Source: an uncultured Duncaniella sp.
GTDB taxonomy: Bacteria; Bacteroidota; Bacteroidia; Bacteroidales; Muribaculaceae
Reading direction: 5' to 3'
Length of the DNA: 64,000 bases
NCBI GenBank assembly: GCA_910578515.1
Contig: CAJTQR010000001.1
Span: 744,001 to 808,000 of the forward strand
Shown one piece after another: positions 16,561 through 24,501 of the stretch. A program made the translations under genes and the position numbers. The first letter of the stretch is position 1. Each line of letters begins with the position of its first letter. The notes beneath the pieces were generated by a model, which was not told where the DNA came from, made no database searches, and was given only the letters and a program-made list of their open reading frames with translations.

Positions 16561-18612
16561 ATGAATAAAATAACAATCACAGATATGGCAGATAACAAGA
16601 ACCTTGAGGGTATGATTGACTCAACCCCTATCATGAAGGATTTTGCCGACATCGAATCCTCCAAGCTCCCTGAATATCAGATTGACTCAAAAATACCTGA
16701 AGGACCTTTGGCTCAGAAATGGACCAACTACAAAGCCCATCAGAAACTTGTCAACCCCGCCAACAAACGTAACCTTGACGTAATCGTGGTAGGTACCGGT
16801 CTTGCCGGTGCTTCTGCCGCATCAACTCTCGGTGAACTTGGCTTCAATGTATATAACTTCTGCATTCAGGACTCACCCCGCCGCGCTCACTCTATCGCCG
16901 CACAGGGTGGTATCAATGCTGCTAAGGATTATCAGAACGACGGCGACTCTGTATACCGTCTATTCTACGACACAATCAAGGGTGGTGACTTCCGTTCACG
17001 CGAAGCAAACGTTTACCGCCTTGCAGAGGTATCAAACAACATTATCGACCAGTGCGTGGCACAGGGTGTACCTTTCGCCCGTGAGTACGGCGGTCTTCTC
17101 GCCAACCGTTCATTCGGTGGCGCGCAGGTATCACGTACTTTCTACGCTAAAGGTCAGACCGGCCAGCAGCTCCTGCTCGGTGCTTACGCTTCACTCAACC
17201 GTCAAATCAAGAAAGGCACAGTACGCTCATTCAACCGCCGCGAGATGCTTGACGTAGTCATCATCGACGGTCGCGCACGTGGTATCATCGTCCGTAACCT
17301 CATCACTGGCGAAATCGAACGCTACGCAGCTCACGCTGTGGTACTCGCTACCGGTGGTTATGGCCGTGCATTCTTCCTTTCAACCAACGCTATGGGCTGC
17401 AACGGTTCAGCTGCTGTTCAGGCATTCAAGAAAGGTGCTTACCTTGCCAACCTCGCTTTCACTCAGATTCACCCGACATGTATCCCCGTTCACGGTGAAG
17501 ACCAGTCTAAGCTTACCCTCATGAGTGAATCACTCCGTAACGACGGTCGCATCTGGGTACCCAAAAAGAAAGAAGACGCCGAAGCTATCCGTGCCGGCAA
17601 AAAGAAACCTACCGATATTCCCGACGAAGACCGTGACTTCTACCTCGAACGCCGCTATCCCGCCTTCGGTAACCTCTGTCCCCGTGACATCGCCAGCCGT
17701 GCCGCTAAGGAACGTTGCGATGCCGGATATGGTGTAGGTACAGGCAATGCCGTATATCTCGACTTCAAGTATGCCATCAACCGTCTTGGTGAAGATGTGG
17801 TACGTGACCGTTACGGTAACCTCTTCGACATGTATCAGATGATTTCTGATGACAACCCCTACGAGACACCTATGATGATTTTCCCGGCAAGCCACTACAC
17901 CATGGGTGGTATCTGGGTTGACTATGAACTCCAGACCTCAGTAAAGGGTCTGTTCGCAATCGGCGAATGTAACTTCTCTGACCACGGTGCAAACCGCCTC
18001 GGTGCATCTGCACTCATGCAGGGTCTTGCTGACGGATATTTCGTGCTCCCCTACACTATGCAGAATTATCTCAGCGACCAAATCAAGGTGCCTCACTTCA
18101 CTACCGACACCAAGGAATTTGACGAAGCAGAAAAGGCTGTACGCGAACGTATCAACAAGCTCATGTCAATCAAGGGTACCAAGTCACCCGACCAGATTCA
18201 CAAGCGTCTCGGTCATGTGATGTGGAATCTTGTAGGTATGGGACGTACACTTCAGGGTCTTGTGAAGGCTATCGAAGAAGTTGAAGAAGTACGCAAGGAA
18301 TTCTACTCTGACCTCCGTATCGTAGGTAAGGCTGATGACCTCAACACTGAACTTGAAAAGGCTCTCCGCCTTGAAGACTTCCTCGTAATCGCCAAGATGA
18401 TGGCAATTGACGCTCTCAACCGCAACGAATCATGCGGCGCACACTTCCGTGAAGAGTATCAACTTGCCGACGGTGAAGCTGCTCGTAATGACAAGGATTA
18501 TATGTATGTGTCATGCTGGAAGTACACCGGTGACAACGAGAAACCAGTCCTGCTTAAAGAACCCCTCAACTATACTGAAATCAAGGTTCAAACACGTAAC
18601 TACAAGTCATAA
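16561..18612 (+). CDS. frdA: Fumarate reductase/succinate dehydrogenase flavoprotein subunit
   Basis: 683 residues from the ATG at 16561; an internal ATG at 16585 (MADNKNLEG) is a possible alternative start. The Rossmann FAD motif GTGLAGASAASTLGELG, the covalent-FAD His in RRAHSIAAQGGINAAK, the substrate/active-site region FTQIHPTCIP, and the second FAD motif HGANRLGASALMQGLADG are all present. It catalyses the succinate/fumarate interconversion. It lies 23 nt after the cytochrome subunit and 17 nt before the iron-sulfur subunit. The ~50-residue N-terminal lead is longer than I remember for Bacteroides homologues. Confidence 0.97.
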   Translation: MNKITITDMADNKNLEGMIDSTPIMKDFADIESSKLPEYQIDSKIPEGPLAQKWTNYKAHQKLVNPANKRNLDVIVVGTGLAGASAASTLGELGFNVYNFCIQDSPRRAHSIAAQGGINAAKDYQNDGDSVYRLFYDTIKGGDFRSREANVYRLAEVSNNIIDQCVAQGVPFAREYGGLLANRSFGGAQVSRTFYAKGQTGQQLLLGAYASLNRQIKKGTVRSFNRREMLDVVIIDGRARGIIVRNLITGEIERYAAHAVVLATGGYGRAFFLSTNAMGCNGSAAVQAFKKGAYLANLAFTQIHPTCIPVHGEDQSKLTLMSESLRNDGRIWVPKKKEDAEAIRAGKKKPTDIPDEDRDFYLERRYPAFGNLCPRDIASRAAKERCDAGYGVGTGNAVYLDFKYAINRLGEDVVRDRYGNLFDMYQMISDDNPYETPMMIFPASHYTMGGIWVDYELQTSVKGLFAIGECNFSDHGANRLGASALMQGLADGYFVLPYTMQNYLSDQIKVPHFTTDTKEFDEAEKAVRERINKLMSIKGTKSPDQIHKRLGHVMWNLVGMGRTLQGLVKAIEEVEEVRKEFYSDLRIVGKADDLNTELEKALRLEDFLVIAKMMAIDALNRNESCGAHFREEYQLADGEAARNDKDYMYVSCWKYTGDNEKPVLLKEPLNYTEIKVQTRNYKS

Positions 18613-18629
18613 GTCAAAAATTCGAAACA

Positions 18630-19385
18630 ATGGAACATACTATAAATGTAAACCTCAAGATTTGGCGTCAACGTGGTCCCAAAGAACCAGGGGCGTTCAA
18701 AACCTACCGTGTTGAAAATGTATCGACCGGCAGCAGTTTCCTTGAAATGCTCGATATGCTCAACCAGCAACTCGTCGACAAAGGTGAAGAACCTGTGGTG
18801 TTTGACAGCGACTGCCGCGAAGGTATCTGCGGTATGTGCTCTCTATACATCAATGGTCATCCACACGGTCCGGTACAGGGCATCACTACTTGCCAGCTGC
18901 ACATGCGTAAGTTCAACAACGAGGACACCATTACTATCGAACCATGGCGTTCAGCTGCGTTCCCTGTAATCCGTGACCTTATGGTTAACCGCAATGCATT
19001 CGACCAAATCCAGCAGGCAGGCGGTTATGTATCGTTCAACTGCGGTGGTGCACAGGATGCCAACAGCCTCCCTATCTCTAAGGAGATTGCTGACGTCGCT
19101 ATGGACTCAGCCACTTGTATCGGTTGCGGTGCTTGTGTTGCAGCTTGTAAGAACGGTTCAGCCATGCTCTTCGTCGGTGCTAAGGTAAGCCAGTTTGCCC
19201 TTCTTCCCCAAGGTCAGGTTGAACGTGCTCGCCGCGCCCGTGCCATGGTTAAAAAGATGGACGAACTTGGTTTCGGTAACTGTACCAACACCGGTGCATG
19301 CGCAGCCGAATGTCCTAAGAATGTACCTTTGAGCAATATCGCCCGTCTCAACCGCGAGTTTATCAAAGCAAAATTCGCAGATTAA
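18630..19385 (+). CDS. frdB: Fumarate reductase/succinate dehydrogenase iron-sulfur subunit
   Basis: 251 residues. The N-terminal ferredoxin domain holds the [2Fe-2S] Cys set in CREGICGMCSLYING with a further Cys in TTCQLHMRKF. The C-terminal domain holds CIGCGACVAACKNG and CTNTGACAAECPKNV for the [4Fe-4S] and [3Fe-4S] centres. It passes electrons between the FAD of FrdA and the haems of the cytochrome b subunit. It is the last gene of the operon, closed by a strong terminator. Confidence 0.97.
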   Translation: MEHTINVNLKIWRQRGPKEPGAFKTYRVENVSTGSSFLEMLDMLNQQLVDKGEEPVVFDSDCREGICGMCSLYINGHPHGPVQGITTCQLHMRKFNNEDTITIEPWRSAAFPVIRDLMVNRNAFDQIQQAGGYVSFNCGGAQDANSLPISKEIADVAMDSATCIGCGACVAACKNGSAMLFVGAKVSQFALLPQGQVERARRARAMVKKMDELGFGNCTNTGACAAECPKNVPLSNIARLNREFIKAKFAD

Positions 19386-19416
19386 TCATAAGTTAATCAA
19401 CGGATTTAAATATCTC

Positions 19417-19458
19417 AGTGTGGTAAGGTTTTTTGCAAACCTTACCACACTTTTTTTA
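19417..19458 (+). terminator. Rho-independent terminator of the frd/sdh operon
   Basis: A 15-bp perfect stem (AGTGTGGTAAGGTTT / AAACCTTACCACACT) is followed by a run of seven or more T. Confidence 0.95.
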
Positions 19459-19927
19459 TTAAATTAACATTCAATAGTTAAATTTTGGATTCGTCTAAAC
19501 TTTTTGGCATTACATCGCATTATAATAACGGAAAAATTCACAATCCACCTATCTGAGGGCAATTAACCCGCTTAATCAAACACATAATTTACGTTACACT
19601 CCTACTTCACGACATCAGATTCCAAACTCATAGTTTACACAAGCTGATTTGCAGAATTATTACAATAAGCTAAAATTGCAACAATTCTGTAATAATTTTG
19701 TAACTATATATCTACTTGATTATAAGTAATTTATAAAATAATATAAAGTTTTTTCACTTTATATAAAAATATTTTACGCACAATATTTCGCCTTTTAAAT
19801 CAAAGAAAGTAATTTTGAAGTGTTCAACAAAGCAAGCCCCACTAAAACTAAAACTCATCCCGGGGCAAACGCAAAGATGAACACCATTGACAATAAAAAA
19901 CGTTCAACTTTATAAAACTATAATAAA
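19459..19927 (+). promoter_or_regulatory. AT-rich leader of the ECF sigma factor gene
   Basis: A gene-free, very AT-rich stretch. The only signal I can support is TAATTTTG at 19810-19817, a -7 element about 110 nt before the sigma-factor ATG. The long untranslated region suggests regulation, but no specific structure was identified. Confidence 0.4.
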
Positions 19928-20431
19928 ATGGGAACTCAGGAATTTCAGGACAAGCTTATGAGCCTTCAAGGCAATCTTTTGAATTTTGCTTACATGCTCA
20001 CATCAAATCGTGACAACGCTTACGACCTTCTTCAGGACACTACACTGAAAGCCCTTGACAACGAAAGCAAATATGTTGATAACACCAACTTCAAAGGTTG
20101 GGTATTCACCATCATGCGCAACATCTTCATCAACAACTACCGCCGTGTGGTCCGCAGCGCTACTGTGATTGACCAGACCGAGGACCTCTACCACCTTAAT
20201 CTTTCTCAGGATTCAGGTCTCGAGACTCCGGAAGGTTCATTTGGTGCGGGTGAAATCTCCGATGCCATCAATGCATTTCCCGATGAGTATCGCATACCAT
20301 TCTCAATGCACGTGGCTGGTTACAAATACAACGAAATCGCCGAAAAGATGAATCTTCCCTTGGGCACTGTAAAGAGCCGCATCTTCTTCGCTCGCAAGAA
20401 ACTCCAGACCCGTTTCGCCGATTATCGTTAA
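19928..20431 (+). CDS. RNA polymerase sigma factor, ECF (sigma-70 family)
   Basis: 167 residues with region 2 (DLLQDTTLKALDNE...NFKGWVFTIMRNIFINNYRR) for -10 recognition and core binding, and region 4 (FPDEYRIPFSMHVAGYKYNEIAEKMNLPLGTVKSR) forming the -35 HTH. The two-domain layout without region 3 defines an ECF sigma. There is no anti-sigma factor or SusC/D locus next to it, so it may respond to a distant or non-classical signal. It is monocistronic and followed by a hairpin. Confidence 0.94.
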   Translation: MGTQEFQDKLMSLQGNLLNFAYMLTSNRDNAYDLLQDTTLKALDNESKYVDNTNFKGWVFTIMRNIFINNYRRVVRSATVIDQTEDLYHLNLSQDSGLETPEGSFGAGEISDAINAFPDEYRIPFSMHVAGYKYNEIAEKMNLPLGTVKSRIFFARKKLQTRFADYR

Positions 20432-20661
20432 GCTTCTGAATAATCTGAGTTCCGCCACTCCCATGACGGAGACTCACCTCCCCCATTCTTTATATAACGT
20501 TTGCTACGTAAAGACACAACGTAAACTATTTTGCAACCATTTCTATAAAAATAAAGTTTCCATAAGGAACAATTAAATAAGATAAAAAAGATTTTTAGGT
20601 AATTGATTGGTTAGGTTATTTTAAGGTAACTAAGATTATAAAAAACACACGAACAAAACAG

Positions 20662-20700
20662 ATGCCTCTTCCGGAATAACCGGAGGGGGCATTAATATTT
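20662..20700 (+). terminator. Probable terminator after the ECF sigma gene
   Basis: The 12-bp stem ATGCCTCTTCCG / CGGAGGGGGCAT (three G-U pairs) with a 7-nt loop is followed by TAATATTTC. The T tract is weak. Confidence 0.6.
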
Positions 20701-20741
20701 CACAAACTTTTGTTTAAGCAATATACAACAAGTCACATAAA

Positions 20742-20792
20742 TTTGGCGGTATAAGTTCTTATGATACTCTCATAGAAACTTACACCGCCAAA
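20742..20792 (-). terminator. Hairpin downstream of the OmpH-like gene
   Basis: TTTGGCGGT ... ACCGCCAAA flanks an inner TAAGTT / AACTTA stem, giving a long imperfect hairpin just after the stop of the minus-strand lipoprotein gene. The U tract on the minus strand is short, so termination is likely but not certain. Confidence 0.5.
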
Positions 20793-20827
20793 ATCAATAC
20801 GGTCTTTATAATAAAAAAGCAGATAGC

Positions 20828-21442
20828 TTATTTGCTTTCGCTAACCTTATTGTAACGGGCGTTAAGACCCTCCACAATTTCGTTTGTGATATCAAGCGCG
20901 GGGTTGAAATAGATACCGGCAGCCTTGAAAAGGATAGCATCGTAACCCTTGGAAGCGTTATAGATTTTAATATAGTTCTCAATTGAGTCATTGAGCTGGA
21001 GCTGCTGCTGAGCAAGTTCATTTTCAGTGTTTCGGCTCAGACCTGCGAGATAATTCTCGGCATCCTGCTGCATTTTCTGAAGCTTCTGCATATCGGCATT
21101 GTAACTTGCCTCTGTAAGATAACCGTTTGAACGACCTTTCTGCTCGATAGCGGCAGCAAATTTCTGAATCTCGGTAGCTTTAGCCTGACGGGCGCCTTCA
21201 ATCTTTGAAACCGCACGCATTGAAGCCTCCTGAAAATCCTTGGCAAGATTGTAATGTGTCATCAACGAATCGCCATCGATATAGCGGATGTTGAGGTTTG
21301 AGGTAGTTGCGCCATCGGCCGCTTTCACTGCCTGAACTGCGGTATCGGAAGAGGCTTTTGAGTCTGAACCACCGCATGAGGTCATACTAACAGCTAAGAG
21401 CCCCAGAAGCAGCGATGAAGCTGACATTGCTAACTTTTTCAT
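20828..21442 (-). CDS. OmpH/Skp-family periplasmic lipoprotein
   Basis: 204 residues from the ATG at 21442; the frame stays open upstream but the lipoprotein signal fixes this start. The signal MKKLAMSASSLLLGLLAVSM ends at a lipobox with Cys in MTSCGG. The rest is Ala/Gln/Glu-rich and strongly coiled-coil (KIEGARQAKATEIQKFAAA, then QKLQKMQQDAENYLAGLS), followed by the conserved end YDAILFKAAGIYFNPALDITNEIVEGLNARY, which is the OmpH pattern. Skp-like proteins chaperone outer-membrane proteins in the periplasm; the lipid anchor is a variation. It lies 45 nt downstream of the small membrane protein. Confidence 0.85.
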   Translation of the reverse strand: MKKLAMSASSLLLGLLAVSMTSCGGSDSKASSDTAVQAVKAADGATTSNLNIRYIDGDSLMTHYNLAKDFQEASMRAVSKIEGARQAKATEIQKFAAAIEQKGRSNGYLTEASYNADMQKLQKMQQDAENYLAGLSRNTENELAQQQLQLNDSIENYIKIYNASKGYDAILFKAAGIYFNPALDITNEIVEGLNARYNKVSESK

Positions 21443-21486
21443 GTCAAAAATAAGTGTGAAAAATTTAATTGTATTTTTTTGGTTTA

Positions 21487-21660
21487 TCATTCTTTCGGAT
21501 GACTCGCACACCCTATGCCGCGCTCGCGCAACTTCGGATTGTCATGCACGTGACCCGAGGGGAATTTGCCATCCTTGACAAAAAATATTTTAACACCAAG
21601 CAACAACACTGCCACAGCTAAAAGCAGGATAGTAATTATGGCTATAAGGATAAATTTCAT
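21487..21660 (-). CDS. Small single-span membrane protein (57 aa)
   Basis: A 57-residue gene. It begins MKFILIAIITILLLAVAVLL, one transmembrane helix, followed by a basic/aromatic segment GVKIFFVKDGKFPSGHVHDN and a short polar tail with one Cys (GIGCASHPKE). It resembles a small Bacteroidota family with an N-terminal helix and an FK-containing tail, which has no assigned function. It is 45 nt upstream of the OmpH-like lipoprotein on the same strand, so co-expression and an envelope role are likely. Confidence 0.7.
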   Translation of the reverse strand: MKFILIAIITILLLAVAVLLLGVKIFFVKDGKFPSGHVHDNPKLRERGIGCASHPKE

Positions 21661-21831
21661 TGTCAAATTCGGTTTTCCGATGCAAAATTAACAATTTACC
21701 CGTAATTTTTGCGCTCATATCAATTTTATTTTATAATTTAGTGGTGCAAAAGCCGAATATTTAACACTTGTTTTGTCCGAGTGCTAATATTTGCTAAAAA
21801 GCAAATTGATATTTTTCTAAACTATTTCTAT

Positions 21832-23292
21832 ATGGAAATCAAAAACCTACAACCCCAATTGGTTTTCTCTATCTTTGACGAAATCACCAAGATTCCACGT
21901 CCATCAAAGAAAGAGGAAAAAATACGCCAATATCTCCTTGACTATGCCAAGAAACACAACATCGCTGTCAAAACCGACAAGATTGGCAACGTTGTGATGA
22001 GCAAACCCGCCACCCCCGGTCATGAAGATGCTCCTACAGTAATCCTTCAGGGACACATGGATATGGTGTGCGAGTCAAACGACAAGCATTTCGACTTCGA
22101 AAACTCACCCATCGAAACCATCATTGACGGTGAATGGATTCGCGCCAACGGCACTACACTGGGTGCTGACAATGGTATCGGTATGGCAGCAGCTCTCGCA
22201 GCACTTACTGACGACAGCTTCACACACGGTCCACTCGAAGCCCTTTTCACTATGGATGAAGAAACAGGTATGACCGGCGCCAATAACCTCGGTGAGGATA
22301 TGATTACCGGCACCATGCTTCTCAACCTCGACTCTGAAGATGATGCCGAGATATTTGTAGGTTGCGCAGGTGGTGTGGATACCCAGGCATTCTTCCACTA
22401 TAACCGCTCATTCGCACCCAAGGATTTCCTTTATTTCAAGATAAATATCGAAGGTCTAAACGGCGGTCATTCTGGCGGTGACATCCATCTCGGTCGCGCA
22501 AATGCCAACAAGCTGCTCGCACGTTTCCTCTTTGACCTTTCAGGCAAACATGAAGTGGTTGTGTCGGAAATCGACGGTGGCAATCTACGCAATGCCATTC
22601 CACGTGCAAGCCATGCCGTAATCGGAGTACACACTTCTAAAAAAGAAGTGGTTCGCGCTATGCTAAACGTATACATCGCTGACCTTGAGAATGAATACAA
22701 GGGTATTGAACCCAACCTCAAAATCACAATGGAAAGCGTTGACACCCCCGACTTCACCATTGACCAGACTACATCCCTCAACCTTATCCGTGCCCTCTAC
22801 TGCGCACCTCATGGAGTAGTGTCAATGAGCCGCGAACTCGAAGGTCTCGTTGAAACCTCAACCAACCTTGCATCAGTGAAGATGGCTCCTGATAACGTAA
22901 TCGTTGTCACCACCAGCCAGCGCAGCTCAGTAGAGTCGCGCAAATGGGATATCGCCCGTCAGGTTGAAGCCGTGTTCCTGCTCGCAGGTGCGGAAGTGAA
23001 ACATGGTGACGGTTATCCGGGATGGCAACCCAATCTTGAATCACCAATCATGAAGATTTCACGCGATGCTTACGAGGAGCTCTATGGTATAACTCCGGCC
23101 ATCAAGGCTATTCACGCCGGTCTGGAATGTGGATTGTTCCTCACCAAGTATCCTTATCTCGACATGGTATCATTTGGTCCTACCCTCCGCGATGTTCACT
23201 CACCGTCAGAACGTATGCACATTCCTGCAGTTGAACGCTTTTGGGGTCAGCTCAAACGTACCCTCGAGAAGGTTGCCGAACTTAAAAAGTAA
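21832..23292 (+). CDS. pepD: Aminoacyl-histidine dipeptidase (peptidase D, M20C)
   Basis: 486 residues from the ATG at 21832; the upstream GTG extension is AT-rich promoter-like sequence. The metal ligands are visible in QGHMDMVCE (His), GADNGIGMA (bridging Asp) and MDEETGMTGA (catalytic Glu), with later ligands in LNLDSED and KAIHAGLECGLF. The lid/dimerisation domain lies in between. It cleaves Xaa-His dipeptides such as carnosine and other dipeptides in the cytoplasm. It is monocistronic. Confidence 0.95.
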   Translation: MEIKNLQPQLVFSIFDEITKIPRPSKKEEKIRQYLLDYAKKHNIAVKTDKIGNVVMSKPATPGHEDAPTVILQGHMDMVCESNDKHFDFENSPIETIIDGEWIRANGTTLGADNGIGMAAALAALTDDSFTHGPLEALFTMDEETGMTGANNLGEDMITGTMLLNLDSEDDAEIFVGCAGGVDTQAFFHYNRSFAPKDFLYFKINIEGLNGGHSGGDIHLGRANANKLLARFLFDLSGKHEVVVSEIDGGNLRNAIPRASHAVIGVHTSKKEVVRAMLNVYIADLENEYKGIEPNLKITMESVDTPDFTIDQTTSLNLIRALYCAPHGVVSMSRELEGLVETSTNLASVKMAPDNVIVVTTSQRSSVESRKWDIARQVEAVFLLAGAEVKHGDGYPGWQPNLESPIMKISRDAYEELYGITPAIKAIHAGLECGLFLTKYPYLDMVSFGPTLRDVHSPSERMHIPAVERFWGQLKRTLEKVAELKK

Positions 23293-23381
23293 GCATTTAT
23301 TGCCTATTGCCCCATCCATCTCCTCTCTCCACTTACCATCCTATCCGACGAAAAAACAGAAGTCGGACATATTGATAAATA

Positions 23382-23415
23382 TTTGACAGAGTAAACTATT
23401 ACACTTATAGATTTG
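23382..23415 (+). promoter_or_regulatory. Promoter of the structured leader/ncRNA
   Basis: TTTG at 23382-23385 and TAGATTTG at 23408-23415 (TAnnTTTG) are 22 nt apart. The predicted start is near 23420, about 200 nt before the muramidase ATG. Confidence 0.6.
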
Positions 23416-23419
23416 TTTA

Positions 23420-23617
23420 TATAGCTAAGGGCATTTCTAAACAAGTGTTCCTATAACCGAGTGTAACGCAGAGTCCGTACGTGTGTATGGCTCTGCGTGA
23501 AACACCGGATTTTCGTCAGGATTGCGCGCTTATAATCATCCTTGCAATCCCGCAGAGTTAATTAATCCCTATGCGCCGTGTGGCGCGAAAGGGCATTGTT
23601 GCACTAAAGCCTTTTTT
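23420..23617 (+). ncRNA. Candidate structured RNA or long leader upstream of muramidase
   Basis: A gene-free transcript of about 200 nt is predicted from the promoter above. It carries three successive hairpins: a long one at 23461-23505 (GTGT, ACGCAGAG, CCGTAC, loop GTGT, GTATGG, CTCTGCGT, ACAC), GGATTGC/GCAATCC at 23519-23550, and GCGCC-GTGT-GGCGC at 23573-23586. It ends in GGGC...GCC plus T7 just before the ATG at 23619. Length and layout would fit a 6S-like sRNA or an attenuating leader, but I cannot assign a family. Confidence 0.45.
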
Positions 23618-23618
23618 T

Positions 23619-24410
23619 ATGAATCGACGATTCGCATTGCTGTGCTCTGCCGTTCTCATCTCAACGATGATATTCTCTAAAACAGAACATCGAGACGGGA
23701 ATGTCCCGGCCGACACACTCTCCCATGCTATCGCAGAATTAGAACAATTGAAATTCCCCACCGACACCATTCTTACCCTCACTGAGCAGGATTTTGAAGA
23801 GGTCGCAGAAAGTCTCGGCGTGGAAGTCGCAGCCATAAAGGCTGTGGTCGACATCGAAGCCGGACGTACTCATCAGGGATTCGTGGCACCCGGCAAACCC
23901 CTTATCAATTTTGACCTCACAATGTTTCGCCGTTTCGCCACTCGTCGCGGCGTAAATCTCTCGAAGTATAGTAATTCCCACTCCGTTGTGTTCACTTCGT
24001 CACGTGGCTCGCAAAGCAAAGCTCACAGACGCCTCGAAGCAGCAAAGTCCATCAACCATAAGGCAGCCCTCGAAGGAACTTTCTGGGGGATGTTCCAAAT
24101 CGGTGGATTCAACTGGAAACGGTGCGGAGCTGAAAGTCTCGATGACTTTGTAGAGAAAATGTCGCGTTCGGAGCGCGACCAGCTTGACCTTTTTGCCAAG
24201 TTTATAACCACTTCCGGTCTACTCAAACATCTACAGCAGAAAAACTGGGCAGCATTTGCCCGTGGCTATAATGGACCATCATACGCTCGGCGCGGTTACC
24301 ATACACGAATGGCAGCTGCCTACAAACGCCACACGGCAGCTAAAAACGCAGCTGAAGCAGCAGCCACAAAGGAAGCTGAAACTGTTAATACCTCTCCTGC
24401 TAAAAAGTAA
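23619..24410 (+). CDS. Exported N-acetylmuramidase-like protein
   Basis: 263 residues from the ATG at 23619, chosen because a signal-peptide-like stretch (NRRFALLCSAVLISTMIFS) begins there; an in-frame ATG at 23571 would add a basic tail formed by the RNA hairpin. The body matches the N-acetylmuramidase (DUF3380) fold: LTEQDFEEVAESLGVE, then VVDIEAGRTHQGF with the likely catalytic Glu, a P-L-I-N-F-D motif, the family's WGMFQI motif (here GTFWGMFQIGG) and a YNGPSY motif near the end. It probably cleaves peptidoglycan glycan strands in the periplasm. The Ala/Lys/Thr-rich C-terminus is disordered. Confidence 0.82.
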   Translation: MNRRFALLCSAVLISTMIFSKTEHRDGNVPADTLSHAIAELEQLKFPTDTILTLTEQDFEEVAESLGVEVAAIKAVVDIEAGRTHQGFVAPGKPLINFDLTMFRRFATRRGVNLSKYSNSHSVVFTSSRGSQSKAHRRLEAAKSINHKAALEGTFWGMFQIGGFNWKRCGAESLDDFVEKMSRSERDQLDLFAKFITTSGLLKHLQQKNWAAFARGYNGPSYARRGYHTRMAAAYKRHTAAKNAAEAAATKEAETVNTSPAKK

Positions 24411-24434
24411 TACATCACAATCCCCCTATATCAG

Positions 24435-24472
24435 AGACGGGTCACGGCATATTTTTTAGCCATGGCCCGTCT
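24435..24472. terminator. Bidirectional terminator between muramidase and trkH
   Basis: A 14-nt stem with one mismatch and one wobble (AGACGGGTCACGGC / GCCATGGCCCGTCT) lies between the two convergent genes. Confidence 0.82.
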
Positions 24473-24501
24473 TTGATATATTCTATGAATTAAATATTAT
24501 A

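Noticed and set aside
20003..20194. Minus-strand frame within the ECF sigma gene as an anti-sigma factor
   Set aside because: It is a shadow of the sigma gene, with no membrane or zinc anti-sigma motif.
23571..23618. Longer muramidase start at 23571
   Set aside because: It would place a basic hairpin-encoded tail before the signal peptide; the start at 23619 fits export.
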